This document shows, piece by piece, positions 48,601-62,275 of a stretch of 64,000 nt of DNA. The notes beneath the pieces were generated by a model. That model did no database searches. It was not told the DNA's origin and saw nothing but the letters and a program-made list of their open reading frames with translations. Position 1 is the first letter of the stretch. Every line of letters begins with the position of its first letter. The position numbers and the translations under genes are program-made. The stretch spans positions 39,574,922-39,638,921 of the forward strand of contig NC_054743.1 in the NCBI RefSeq assembly GCF_018143015.1, given 5' to 3'. The DNA is from Lytechinus variegatus (lineage: Eukaryota > Echinodermata > Echinoidea > Temnopleuroida > Toxopneustidae).

Positions 48601-51600
48601 ATCTGTACTAGCCCTGACTCTGGCGTTGCAAGGGTAGGAGCTAAGTAAGACAGGGCACCCTTACTTTCGAATAGAAAGTGAGGTTCAGGCCAGAAAAGCG
48701 ACGGTCTCGTCGCCTGGGCGGACGGTCCGCGGACGTGATAGGTTGCCCTCTCAAAGCAGTCAAACATTCTCACGAGAGAAGTGCGGCATGCGGTATGTAA
48801 GAGATTCATACCTCCAATCTACGGGCCCGCTTAGGGGGAAGAATGGAGAGAGTTACCGCTGAAGGAGTCATCGCCGTATGTGAGCTTGACGTAGAGGGCG
48901 AATTCGGGAGTACCTGCATAATAATCGCCCCCCCCCTGCCTCTGCCTTCGAGAGGCTTGAAAATTTCGAGACGGCGGCGCCGGAGCCTGGCGCTTCCGGG
49001 CAGCAGCAGAGCGGGGGTGGATTTACACCCTCGGAGCTGGCGGCTTCCTCGTCGTAGGAGCCGCCTCGTCTAGAGCGACCCCGTCACTCTCCGAGACCCC
49101 CAATTCGGCCGATTGAGCTCGGGGCGCCTGAAGAGGCGGGGCGAGAAAATATGGACTCCCTTGCTTCATCAATACCCCCGCTCGGAGGGTAGATGTGAGG
49201 TAGATACTTGTCAAGCAGCGCCTGAGCGCTTACTGAAAAGTCGACCGCGGGATAGGGGTTGTCCTCGCACTGTCCGCCTTCGACAGACTCCTCGTAAAGG
49301 GAGTCTCGCTCTATGGACTGAACCGGGGGTTGTCCAGTAAGCGCCGGGGTGGCCCCGCGTGTCGGCTGGGACACGTGCTCTGAGATCGACGAAAATGCTG
49401 GAAAGCACACGCGATCTTGGGGCACCCGGTTAGTCGGTGCACTGGCTGGCGATTTAACAGAATCGCTCGAGGATTTCCCGGGTGTCTGGTGGTTATTGCC
49501 CACTTGTCTTGCTTGATGCTCAGGGGCATCAGCGGGGTGAGTAGACGTCGAGGGTGGGGTGAACCCGCACTGCTCGAAAGCAGAATGTAGCAGCATGAAT
49601 AGCTGTGACATCTGACCACCGACACAAGGGTCTGAAGGAGGGACGCCCATGGCAACAGGGCTGGCCGACCTCACCTTCGACCTCTTCTTCTTCGCGGCCT
49701 CCGCCGGCGTGGCCGGGGCAGAAGAAGGCACAAGAGGCACGGGTGATTTCTTACGATTTGCCGCCCCTGGCAGGGCGGCCGCCAACAACGAAACTTCACC
49801 CGAATCTGACGGGGTCAGATTGTGGTCACAGTCTGATGTGTGACGCCTCTCGCGGTAGCGGAATGTAGCAGCATGAATAGCTGTAACATCTGACCACCGA
49901 CACAAGGGTCTGAAGGAGGAACGCCCATGGCAGCAGGGCTGGCCAACCTCTCCTTCGACCTCTTCTTCTTCTTCTCTTTCTGCGGGCTCCGCCGGCGTGG
50001 CCGGGGCAGAAGAAGGCATGAGAGGCACGGGTGATTTCTTACGATTTGCCGCCCCTGGCAGGGCGGCCGCCGGCAACGAAACTTCACCCGAATCTGACGG
50101 GGTCAGATTGTGGTCACAGCCTGATGTGTGACGCCTCTCGCGGTAGCAGAATATAGCAGCATAACATGTATGACTGTAACATCTGACCACCGATACAAGG
50201 GTCTGAAGGAGGAACGCCCATGGCAACAGGGCTGGCCGACCTCTCCTTCGACCTCTTCTTCTTCTTATTTTGCGGGCTCCGCCGGCGTGGCCGGAGCAGA
50301 AGAAGGCACAAGAGGCACGGGTGATCTCTTACGATTTGCCGCCCCTGGCAGGGCGGCCGCCAACGAGACTTCACCCGAATCTGACGGGGTCAGATTGTGG
50401 TCACGATCAGATTGTGGTTACAGTCTGTGTGACGCCTCTCGCGGTCAGGGGCTGGGCGATCTCTCCCGATGCTGTCAACGGAGGACGACTTATACGGCAG
50501 AGATCCTGACCTGTGCCGGGGGGAGAGAACCGCACTCTCCCTCCGGACTTCTGGTGACCCGGTAGCCGGTGGGTCGCATAGCCCTATGGGTGCTGCGGCG
50601 GCAGGACCTAGTTTAGGCTTGGAAGCCTTGGCTACCACTTTTTCCTTTGTCCGAGACCGTGGCACCACAGTCTCGGCCTTCCTTCTCTTAGCATCCGACC
50701 GCAAATTCGGAATGCTGATCGACGCACCCTCATACTCACCGCCGCCGGGTGCTCACCGCGGCGTCCCTCCTACTCGCCTGGAGGCGGCCGACTTCTGTAA
50801 CTTGCAATCGGGACGGTCCCCGTGGAGGGCACCAGGTCCTCTGGGGCTGTGTTAGTCCCATTCAAAGGTACCTCTCTCTACCCTGAAAAAGGAAAAACAA
50901 GAATTTTTTTTTTTTTTTTTTTTTTACAAAGATCTCGCTTAGATTAAAAGTGGAGACCGGAGTGGTCTTTCCCTCCTCCTAAAAGGAGTTTGTTTGAGCA
51001 AACAGAACAAAACAAGAGGGGAGGGGTAGGGAGGAAGAAGAACCTAAGAATAGTTTAGGTATCTGCCTGTAAGAAAATAAAAAGGAGGTCGGAGACTTTG
51101 AAAAAAGAAACTCCTACAAGGTTCCCCTACTATATTCTCTTTTTTTTTTTTTTGTGCCCGAAGGAAAAATTCGAAACAAAAATTCAAAAATGAATGCAAG
51201 TTCAGAAGAGAACGAAGTTTCCACCTGCGAAGAAACACGAGAACAAGCATTTCAGAGCAGGAAGAAAAGGGATTGAGAGACAAATAATTCCAGATAAAAG
51301 AAATTTTACGATAATTTCCAAGAGGAAAAAAGTAACCTCCTGTGGAAAGGTAAAGAAATTCAGAACAGGAGGAAGGAGGAACGTCTCTAGTAACGATTCC
51401 AAGAGGAAGAACGACACAGTAAATCCTCAAAGGGAAATCGTAGAGCCCGCCTGTCGAAGTAAAAAAAATATAAGACTAGGAGGGAAGAGGGAATTGAACG
51501 AAGAAAACAATTCCGGGAAAGGTCAAAAAAATTTCTAACAGGAAGGAGACCCCACCTGTAAAGAACAAAATTTTTTTTTTTTTTTTTTTTTGGGGGGGGA

Positions 51601-54600
51601 TTGAATAACCAATCAATCAAGGTATAATTAAACAATCCCCGAAGCGTCTGTGAATAAAATATTAATCAAGAATTTTATTCAGAACAGAAAGGAAAAGGAA
51701 TTGAGCTTTAAGATCCGCCTGTGAATAAAATATCAATCAAGAAATTTATTCAGAACAGAAGGAAAAGGAATTGAGCTTTAAGATCCGCCTGTGAATAAAA
51801 TATCAATCAAGAAAATTATTCAGAACAGAAGGAAAAGGAATTGAGCTTTAAGATCCGCCTGTGAATAAAATATCAATCAAGAAATTTATTCAGAACAGAA
51901 AGGAAGGAGAATTGAAGAATTAATCAATCAATAATCAATCGAAAATCTTAATAAATCAATTCCAGAAAGCAAGGAAGGAACAGAGTTGAAGATCCCAACC
52001 TGCAAAAAGAAATAACAATAACACCCTCGACAACAAAGTGTAGAGGCTGTCTAGAATTTAATTAAAAAACGGCACCAAAAGCCACCACGCTTTGAACGTG
52101 AAGAACAATAACCATGACAGGTGGTGAAGGCTTGCTGCCACGTAGGCAGGCCAAGCCCGGTGCCTCGCGAACGCGCTAGCGATGCGGCGCGACGAGAACT
52201 CAAACGTTAGAAAAACAATTTAAGTGTCACCAAAAACACGTCTAAAAAGTCACGCCAGGTGTAAATTCTGAACACAATCTTACACACAAATGGAAAGATT
52301 GAAATTAAAAGGGAGAATGCACCACAGATAAGCGAAAATAATATACCAAAGCTCAAAAAAGATTTGAGCTCTTAGGAGACTTATCTGAGCACGTCTTGAC
52401 AGGTGGCTTGCCGAAAGCAAAAGAGGAAGATGGACGCTAATTGCGCGGTGATCATGGGTAGTAAGCCTGAACGGGAGAGGGCGCGCTCGCGCTTTTTAAA
52501 TTCTTGGGAGTTCTTTTCGGGTATGGCAGTCCAGAGGGCTGAACTAGCAAATCAAGTAGATGTATGGAGTTATTGAAGTAAATAATCGAATTCATCAATA
52601 CAGAAACATTAATCACAATAATATTAACTAAAATCAAAACAATATTGGCATCAATTTTAATTTGTATGAGCATGAGATGCATAATGGTACTATTCTTATA
52701 GTTGCACAGAATACTCTAACATTTACACTTAGATGTGTGTAATACTAGAGTACAATGCTTCTTATCACCTTGACATCTTATCAAATGCATTTTGTGAAGT
52801 CTGTCTTCATTGCTATTTTGGGCTGAGGCCTAACAAAAAAATGTTGTTTGCTGTAACTGTAGTAAAATTAATGGGTCTGTCGTTTTTTTTCCTTTGCCAT
52901 GTCATGGATGATGTTCTACCATGCCATTCGCTGGGGGGGGGGTCAAATTTGAATAAACAAGTGGAGCGCCTCTGGCAATCTCGCCTGCATTATGGGCAAA
53001 ATTTGGCCCAAATCATGAAGTCTGTCTTTATTGCTAATTTTAACAGTTTTGTACCAATATCTACTAATATAACACTACTAATATCCTATTCATACATCAT
53101 TACTAATTTAACTACATTAAAACGATCATTGAAACTCAACTCACCTGCATAGATTGGAATGTCTGTTGCACAGTGCTGGGTTTGGAATGTGTGCGTAAGA
53201 ATGTCTTTGAGTTGATGGGTTCAGGACGGGACTTGGCCGGTCTGATCAGCTCCTGCTCGCTCTCCTCTTCGTACTCCTCTTCAATCTCCTCCTCGATCTC
53301 TTCACCAATCGACATATCATCTTGGCTTTCACTGGCCTGGCAGGAAATAATACAGGGGTGGGCCTCATGAAACGGTCACACAAGTAGAACTTCTTTGAAA
53401 TCCCACAGAAACATGTTTACTTTCAACACCCATTTGGATGTTGATTTATGACAGTTTTGTGAATCATGGTCCAGGAAAGGTCAATAATCAATATTCAATT
53501 TATATTGCAATGGAAGGATAAACCCATATAGTAAGATGAACTTTCTTATAAATGTAATAAATATCAACACATATATGGAATATATATAACATCAAAAGGA
53601 AAAGACCCTTTTCACAAATTTGAATTAAAAAAAGATATAACTATAATGATTTTAAATATGAAAGTTATTTTAATGTATATCTTGACCTGTGACATTTGAC
53701 CTCATGACCCTTAGTTTGAACAAAACATAGACCTTCCACAATAGACCAAGGTATGACATCTCATTAACATTTAATTCCATAGAAACTGGTTCGAAATCTA
53801 TTTAAAAGACCTTTGACCTTGAATCTCTGACCTTACACAGATCGATCATGGGCTGCCCATGTTAGACCTGGGAAAGAAGTTTCATGACAATACATTTCGA
53901 GTTATTCATAGATTGTATTTGGAAGATAGTACAAATTGAACGATAACTTGAAAGTACAATGCTTGTGGCATGCTCACATTGGGGGAGGAGGCATAATCAG
54001 GAATTCACTTACAAGTTTCAAGCCAGACATCTTATTAGATTGCCTTGGTGCCCCTGATATGCCATTGTTCATCCCTTGATTAGGTGCACCTTGTCCAGAA
54101 ATCTTCAAAAGAGTCTCCCCAAGGAATGCTGCTGGATTTTCCTAAGAGAGAGGAGAAAAATTATCATTACAAATAAATATGTCCAGGGGTCCGTAACACA
54201 AAGGTTTGCAATGAATTACAAATAAGAACCGCACTAATTGGTCTCTGGTCAGTATTTTAAATTCATGCGCATGTAGCATTGATATTGATTGGTTACTTTA
54301 TTTAGCAATCGATTGCTAATCTTTGCATTACGGAGCCAAGGTGGGTGTTTTATAAAGCTCTTCTAGATTACAAGCAACTATATGAACGACTGGTTATCCC
54401 TTCTTGGGCGCTTAATCAACATCATTGACAATTTGGTGTATGTCGTTTACCACAAGAAAGGGTCGACAGTCGTTCGTAAAGTCACTTTAACAAACAAATG
54501 GCTTTATGAATCATCCCCCTGATATAAGGTTGAGTTTCGTATCGAGTATCTAGATTGTTCAATAAGAGCTTTTTGAAGTCCAGGGGGCCGTTTCATAAGG

Positions 54601-57600
54601 CTTTCCGTAAAGAACGACTGGTGATCCTTTCTTGCGCGCTAAACCATCACCAATGAGCATTTTTGGTGTATATCATTTACCACAAGAAAGGATCACAACT
54701 TATTCTTTAGGTTGTTCTTAACTTACAAATAGCTTTCTGAAACACCCATCTGGACCAGTAATCAGGAAATTATTATATCTTATTTTAGTCATCACATGTG
54801 AATTGAAATGACCATTGGCTCTTGACTTGGGCTCTGGTCCCTTAGTGAAAATCTGTGCACCTCACGCAATCAAAAGTACACCTTAAAATTTTTAAATGAA
54901 AATTAAAATAATGAAGACGAGACCAAAGTATTATACTTTTCTAAATACAGGTCTAGATAATCTACAACCATTTCATAATCAGTTTGAATTCTTGTCTTGA
55001 ACAAGATGTACTATGTACTTGGTTGGTGGGACAGGCTGGTTTTCTCTATAAAAGCTGCCTAATTTATTTTGCAACATTTCATTATGCTAGTCAGCATTGA
55101 ATAAACTGTCAGCTGCAATAACTGTATTATTTGAAGTCTTGAACACAGAAATCAAACCAAACAAATCTTTTCACACGCAAAGTTTAAGAAAATTTTAGTG
55201 TGATTCACTTGATCAAGGAGTCTTGCTAGCTCCTCCAAAGCTTCTCTGAAAGCTACAACAACCTGATCAAATACACCTGGGGGCCATTGCAGAAAGAGTT
55301 GCAATCGATTGCAACTCTAAAAATCATGCATAACTTGATTTTCGACCAATAGCGCGCATTTGGGACTTGCGATTGATTTTTTGACTTGCGTTTAAACGCA
55401 ACTCTTTCTGCAACGGGCCCCTGGAACAACTTCTCCTAATTCCCTTTCGACTTACCTGATCAGGATGTCTAGCTAGTTCCTCCAAAGCTTCCCTCAATGC
55501 TACCATGACCTGATCACAAACACCTAGACCATCTTCTCCTAGCTCCTCTAGAACCACATCACCTACGGATCACAGAGAGATTGAGAAAGAGGGGAACATA
55601 TTACAGATGATATTGTAATGATTATTTATATTTACATAGTAAACAAATACATCAGGCTTTGAGAAAGTACAGTGGAATTATTCATCCAAGGTTGGTCTGG
55701 CAATTACTTAGTAGTTTTGCCAGTCCAACCGAGGATTATTAATTCTGACTATGCTTTCGAAGGAAATGCTTGATATATTTGTTTTATATGCTACTTTCGA
55801 ATTTGGAACCAAAACCTATGCACTGAGCTTGCAGAGTCCGGTTACTTGCGTAGAATGACCCACTCTACCTCAAGCGGAACGCTGATTAGTGCCTGCGCCG
55901 ACGCATCACAGCCCGAGAAAGACAGCTCGCTGACCGGTGTGCCCGATACTTTAGCTAAATATCCAGTTTTCTGAAACAATGACGTCAGAATATTGGTATG
56001 GCGAGAAATATATCGAGGTCTGACGTCACGAAATATTATAGTTAAAATGTAATTGGTCACATGAAGGTATTTGAACCAATCACTATACAGGATTTCATCT
56101 ATGTAGGATATAACACCATCTATTTAGAAATGATTTATTCTGAGATGCACTATTAATTATCTTGATCTCAATCTGCCATTTCCAGTGCTGCGCATTCAAG
56201 GAATTCATCCTGTTGAATACCCATTCACCTCACCTGGGTTGAGTGCAGCACAATGTCTACCAATTCATTGCTAAAGGAAATCATGACATGCATTTGAACC
56301 CATGACCCTTTGCTTTCAAATTCTAGAGACTGATCCACTGGGCCTCCACCATTAAATGCATCATGATTTTATAAAGGCACAAGGTACACAAATTTGGAAA
56401 AGCTGGACACAATAAATGCAAATTACAAAATTTTCAAATTGGGATATGATCATTTAAACACTGAGCCACTTATGACAATACCTAAGGAATTTTATGATTA
56501 CTTAATAAGGTTATTAACTTCTCTAGATATTTAGAATGAAACAAATCAAATAAGATATGCTAGCAGCTGTCCATAAGTTACAATTTTTGTCCAATTAGAT
56601 CACAATGAAGATTTCTATCTAACTGAATCTGATGATATAGATATGTGCCCTCAGGAAGAGTGGCCGTAACATCAAAATTTGACCCGTTGGAGACTTGAAT
56701 GATTTCGCTATGATACAGGTTTTCCATAGATTCCAGGCCGCGTATACATGTACGCAGGCTCACTCTCCAATTGGTTAAAGCCTGGTATAGTTAAGGCCAC
56801 CGCACACCTTACGACCCAACTGGTCTACGACTGGTCTGCGACTGAGTGGAGATGAATCGCAAGGTAGTCATAGGCCTCGACACCGCACATCTTGCAAATG
56901 GACTACCATGCAGTCTGCGACTCACGCATGCGCTTTTTGCCATAGCAACTAAGAACATGGCACTTACTGCTGCGTATGTGCATTGTATATCATGTATGCA
57001 TCGTGCAACTCTGCTGGAAGTGATATAGAGCTTGCGAACTAGTAGTAAGGATTCAACATGTCATATCCTTCCAATTTTCCTTGCAATTTGTCTATGACCT
57101 GTCTGCAACTCTCTAGCTGACAAGAGTTGTGACGTCACATCTCCCCTCACTCAGTTGCAAGCCAGTCGTAGACCAGTCAGGTCGTAAGTGTGTGGTGGCC
57201 TGTTCATGCTGTATGCATAACTTACAATCAGCCTTATGAAACAACACAGTGGCTGCTTTAAGTGCCTCATTTCTCATGTTTTCTATATCTTGTGTAATCA
57301 AGCTATTGATTTTGTATATGTTTCTAAGATTCATTGCCAATTTAGTTCAAGCACAATTTTTGTTACATTTTTGTATAGTAACGTTTAACTGTTTGTTTGA
57401 CACATGAGAAATAAATGCTTGAACCGAAATGAAAAAATTACCTGTTACTCTGTGCAGAAGTTGCTCCCTTCTCTGTACAAAGAACCCCCTGAGATCTTCG
57501 CTGCATCGGGTGGTTGCCTCGGACACCCGACCAGCTAGGGCCTGCCACGCCTGCAGGGGTGCTGCTTGGAAGTAGAGGGAGTGGGGCGGAGGGCTGGGTC

Positions 57601-60600
57601 GTGTATGAGCCGTGTCCTGCCATTCCCCTGTCACTGTTGGGGAAAAGAAATAAATGTGAATTTCAGTTAGCAATATTTATTATGATCTAATAGTAGGTTG
57701 AAATATACCTCCTGTAATGTGTTTCAAGAAATGTCATAGAAATCAGGTTCCTCTTGTAATTGACCCTATTAACTTCTGAAAAGTGGAAATTAGATAGCCA
57801 CCAGTTTTGTCTTTTGCAAATTTGTCTTATTTTGTCTTACATAATTCAATCTAACAACTGTCATTACCTTTTTATTTCAGACAGCTTTAGAAACAAGTTG
57901 TTCTTTTGGACATGTTTCCATTCTAATTTTCATACATAGATCTCTATTTTGGTAACTTTATTTCTTGAATTACAAGGAATTTGATGATTTTGTTATACTA
58001 GACAGATTCACAACTGCATGCAGTCAAAATATACGCCTCTGTCATTGTAAGATCAAGAATATATTGCAAATATCACTTCTACAGTGTTCGAATAATGTCC
58101 TTTGACCTCATGACCCCAAATCAAAGATAATTGTCCCTCCAGTATACATACATGAACCAAGTTTGAAGTTGATCCCTAAAGCGATTCAATCATCACAAGA
58201 ACAAGATATTTTTCAGGTATACAGTGACCTCTATGTCTTTTCACCTTGACATCCCTCAAACCAATCAGATCACTGATTATATATGTATACATGACTCCTA
58301 TATGGATATTTGGGCCATGTTTGAAGTTGGATTGTCAAACAATTCTTTAGTTTGTGAGAATGAAATGGGACAGACAGAGAGACACATAAGAAAACTTACC
58401 ATAATTAAACCTTGTGGGTGAGAGGGTGGCAGGACTGGATAGTCGAAGACCAATCAGAGATGATAGACGTGACATCATCTCATGGCCACCAGCTGAAAGT
58501 AGCGTTCAAATAGAATCAAAAGTGAAAATCCATATGTGTTATATACATGTACATGGGTAGCACAATATTCAAAAGGAACTTCTACTTTAAGAAAAATGAA
58601 TATTTTAAATGAGAGAAGAATATGTAGAGAAAAAAGTGTAGACAGACAGTCCTGTCAACATTTGAATAAAATCAGACAGAGATTTTTTTTATAACATTAG
58701 ATTTCTTGTCCATTATAGCATGAAACCATATGTCATCCAGTAAAGATAGAAATTTTAAGAATTTATTATAAGACCATCCTGTCATACAGGTGGAGTGGTA
58801 AATGATGTTACCTGTTGCCTCGAGTGGAGCAAAGAAATCTAGGGATCCTCCCTCTTTGGCCGACTCTATGCACTGGGAGAAAGACTCCCAGAAGTTCTTG
58901 ATGTCCGGGTGTTCTATCATCTGAGATGTGATGGCCGTTTCTCTGATGATCCGAACTGAGTCCTCACCAAGGGTGAATAGACCAATACTCCTACAGGGAA
59001 TCAAAAACGATAAGGAAATTAGTAACGAGGACAGTGATGATTCAAGATTCAAGATTGTTTTATTGGTCCATGAATGCAAAGCATACAAAGAAATTTATTT
59101 CCAGTGGCTTTAAACACATAACATATACACAAAAATGCAAAATAAAATATATCATAACAATCTAAGTCTACATAAACAATACAACTTAGTGATAACTTTT
59201 CTGTTGATAGGGATGATGGCGGTTCTTATGACAATGATGATGGTAATGATGATATCTATGATGATAAAGGTGGTATGATGATGACAATGATGATAATGCA
59301 AAAAATGATGGTGATAATAATGATGATAAAAAGGATGATGGTGGTGACTACAATGATGATTGCACTGGTGTTGATGATGAAGACGGTGATGACTATGATG
59401 ATTGCAGTGGTATTGATAATGATGATGATGTTGATGATAATGATGGTGATGATGATTATGATGATGGTGATGATAATAATAATAATATGTCCATTTATAT
59501 AGCGCAGTTACTATGTGCATATACTCAACTGCGCTTTGATACTTGGTATCATATTATTACCCAGGCTGTAGCTGAGACGCCATATTAATAGGCGCTAAAG
59601 CGTTCAAGGAAAAATCCTACCGGGTACCCATTCACCTCACCTGGGTGGAGTGCAGCACAATGTGGATAAATTTCTTGCTGAAGGAAATTACGTCATGGCT
59701 GGGATTCGAACCCACGACCCCCTGTATCAAAGTTCGAAGACTAATCCAATAGGCCACAACACTCCATGATGATGATGGTGATGATGATGGTGATTATGAT
59801 GATGATGGTGATGATGATGATGATGATGGCGGTGATGATGATGATGATGATGATAGTGATAATGATGATGATAAAAAATTAAATAATGGAAATGGTGACA
59901 TTCCTGCGTCTGAACAAGGTTAATGAAATACCTGAATATCTTACCTGGCTTGATATGATCCTACTGTAGCTTGGAGCAAGGTAAGTAGAGATTCAATTGT
60001 GCTACCATTATACTCATATACTATGGGCAATACATCAGGTTTGGCTGCTGATACAAGGAGCTAAGAGAAATTAAATGAAAAATAGAATAGAAAAGGGGGC
60101 TATAATCAAAAGAATGTTAGCTCAGAAAATAGAAAGGGGAGGGGGAACAAGTGATGTTTACGAAACAATAACCTGAAATTAAAGACATTTTGCGATTAAT
60201 TTTACACCAGCGAACTGTAATAAAACTTGGTTGTTTATATTGCTCACCTTGTCTTTTTAAATATTATAAGTTGAATGGCCAACTTATATCTATCTATTCG
60301 AGCAAACTGGTAATTGCTTTCTAACAACATGGATAATATGCTATAAAATTGAATTCATGTTTTCAAAATGTTGGTCTACATACTAATGTTTTACCCCACA
60401 CAAATAAAGGTTTTAATTGAATTGAAATTAATCAGGCTTTAAACCTCAAATTGGCAAAAGAAATATCATCTCACTCTTCCCATAGTTCATGGCTAATTTA
60501 AAAAAGAGACATGAATATCAAATGGTTTCCTAGGGTAAATGGATAATCCTATTCAGAGCATTGACCTCTTTATGCACCTCTTGAAACATGGATGGTGGAA

Positions 60601-62202
60601 CAAGAGTCCCCCCCACATAACTTTTTCCTTCAATATTACCTACAATATTGTTTTACTTTGTTCTTCTCAGTGAAGACTACACAGTAGGCCTTTTCCACCT
60701 TTTAAACACTTACTTGATAAGCTGGTACTTCACTAGATATAAGCAGAATCCTGAAAGGGGACTCCCCTCTGATGACCTTTGACCCTACATCATGTTTAGA
60801 TGTTTTCTTGAAAGCCGAGTAGTCTCCCCCTCTTGAAAGATCTGGTCTGTGAAATAAAGGGTCATGGTGGTATCAAATAGCAAGAAGCACTCAATTCTTT
60901 TCTGTAGTATAATAAAGCATCAATATCTATTTCATCAAGATGTAATGCAAGGAACTGCCAAACTTAACTGAACTTCCAACCAAACACTAAGGCCCGTATT
61001 CTGAAGTCAGGTTTAACTTGAACTCAGGTTTAAAGTTGTGGTTTAAGAATGGATAGCCATTTGTTACATAAATCACTGACAGTCGAGGTATCATATTTCA
61101 GCTCATTTGGCTCTCAAATCATTCATAATTGTCTAGGAAGTACAAATAGATGATTGTCTTCACCATTGATGAATCAGGAATGAGCACAGTAAACATAAGA
61201 GACATTCAACTTAATTAAAAATTTTGACACTTTTGGCTTCCCATAATTTTAGCATAGAATTGGTTTGAGTTAAACCTGACTTCAGAATGCGGGCCTAAGA
61301 CTTGGTTCCGAGGTTCCATGGAAAAATAAAGCTGTTCCTGTTTGCTACTTTGTTTGCCACTTAATATGTTAATAATTAATATTTTAATAATAATAGTCAA
61401 TAAATTTTTCTTCTAGCATTTTAGTATTCTTTCCAATCACCAATGGAATTAAATATTTTGTTTACTCTGAATTAAAATGGAAGGAACATTGATGCAGAGC
61501 ATGGGCCAAACACAAGAAATAATGAAGAGCTGAGATCTTTACTTTTTATGCAACTCTGAATGTATGTGTGTCATTATCATAGTACCTTCTAGAAACAGGC
61601 TGAATTTGCGGTTTAGCCCAGGACCTGTTGATCTTATCTGGATTCTCACTGAGCTCAACAGCAATACAGGCAGATAGGGAGGTGGCTAGACTCCTGTCAT
61701 TGCCTATTGTCTCCTCGACGTCCTACAGTGAAAATAAAGAAACAAATAAGAAAAAAATCTAATATTTCAATATTGAATAATGCTACAAGATTTGAGATTA
61801 AATTTTTGTGTGAGCAATGTAAGCAAGAATAAGTATCAATATTACAATTGTTAACTAGGACATCATATGTGATATTTCAGTCCAGCAAAGTTATATGATC
61901 ATGAAAGGAAAGAAAATAATAAAACAAAGGTATAGCGACTTGGCTCAGTTGGTAAAGGACGCTTATCAGTTGTACTTAAGATTATTTAAGATTAATTCAA
62001 ATCTAAACCAAGCAGATGATTAAAATTTACTTCGATTCAGGATAATTGATACTCAATAACATTCCAAATGAGTTTCATCAAAGAGTAAAAATATCTTAAA
62101 TAAATAAATAGATAGATAAATAAATAAATGAATATATAATCAAATAATGAAACAAGTGAGTGTCAGTCAGTCAGTCAGTCAGTCAGTCAGTCAGTCAGTC
62201 AG

Positions 62203-62275
<73 letters not shown>

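Larger units (their letters stand above)
45716..52583 (-). mobile_element. DIRS-type retroelement fossil (tyrosine-recombinase retrotransposon family)
   Basis: About 6.9 kb inside an intron of the RhoGEF gene. Inverted terminal repeats lie at about 45747-45900 and 52421-52573. Next to the left repeat an internal complementary region (45964-46060) joins the reverse complement of the element's left end to that of its right end, the circle-junction arrangement known from DIRS elements. No target duplication is evident, also as in the family. The position of this region implies minus-strand orientation, which agrees with a gag-like frame at 49084-50704. I recognise no reverse transcriptase, RNase H or recombinase domain, so it looks broken or is a non-autonomous derivative. 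The terminal repeats are still very similar, which suggests moderate to young age. Confidence 0.8.

Noticed and set aside
45716-52583. Reading the 6.9-kb element as a CACTA or other cut-and-paste transposon
   Set aside because: The inverted ends alone would fit, but the joined complement of both ends next to one terminal repeat and the lack of a target duplication fit the DIRS design better.
59152-59520. His-rich minus frame of 122 codons
   Set aside because: Again a GAT microsatellite; it lies in an intron of the RhoGEF gene.
62101-62275. CRISPR-like short repeats
   Set aside because: They are pure tetranucleotide microsatellites without spacers, in a eukaryotic intron.
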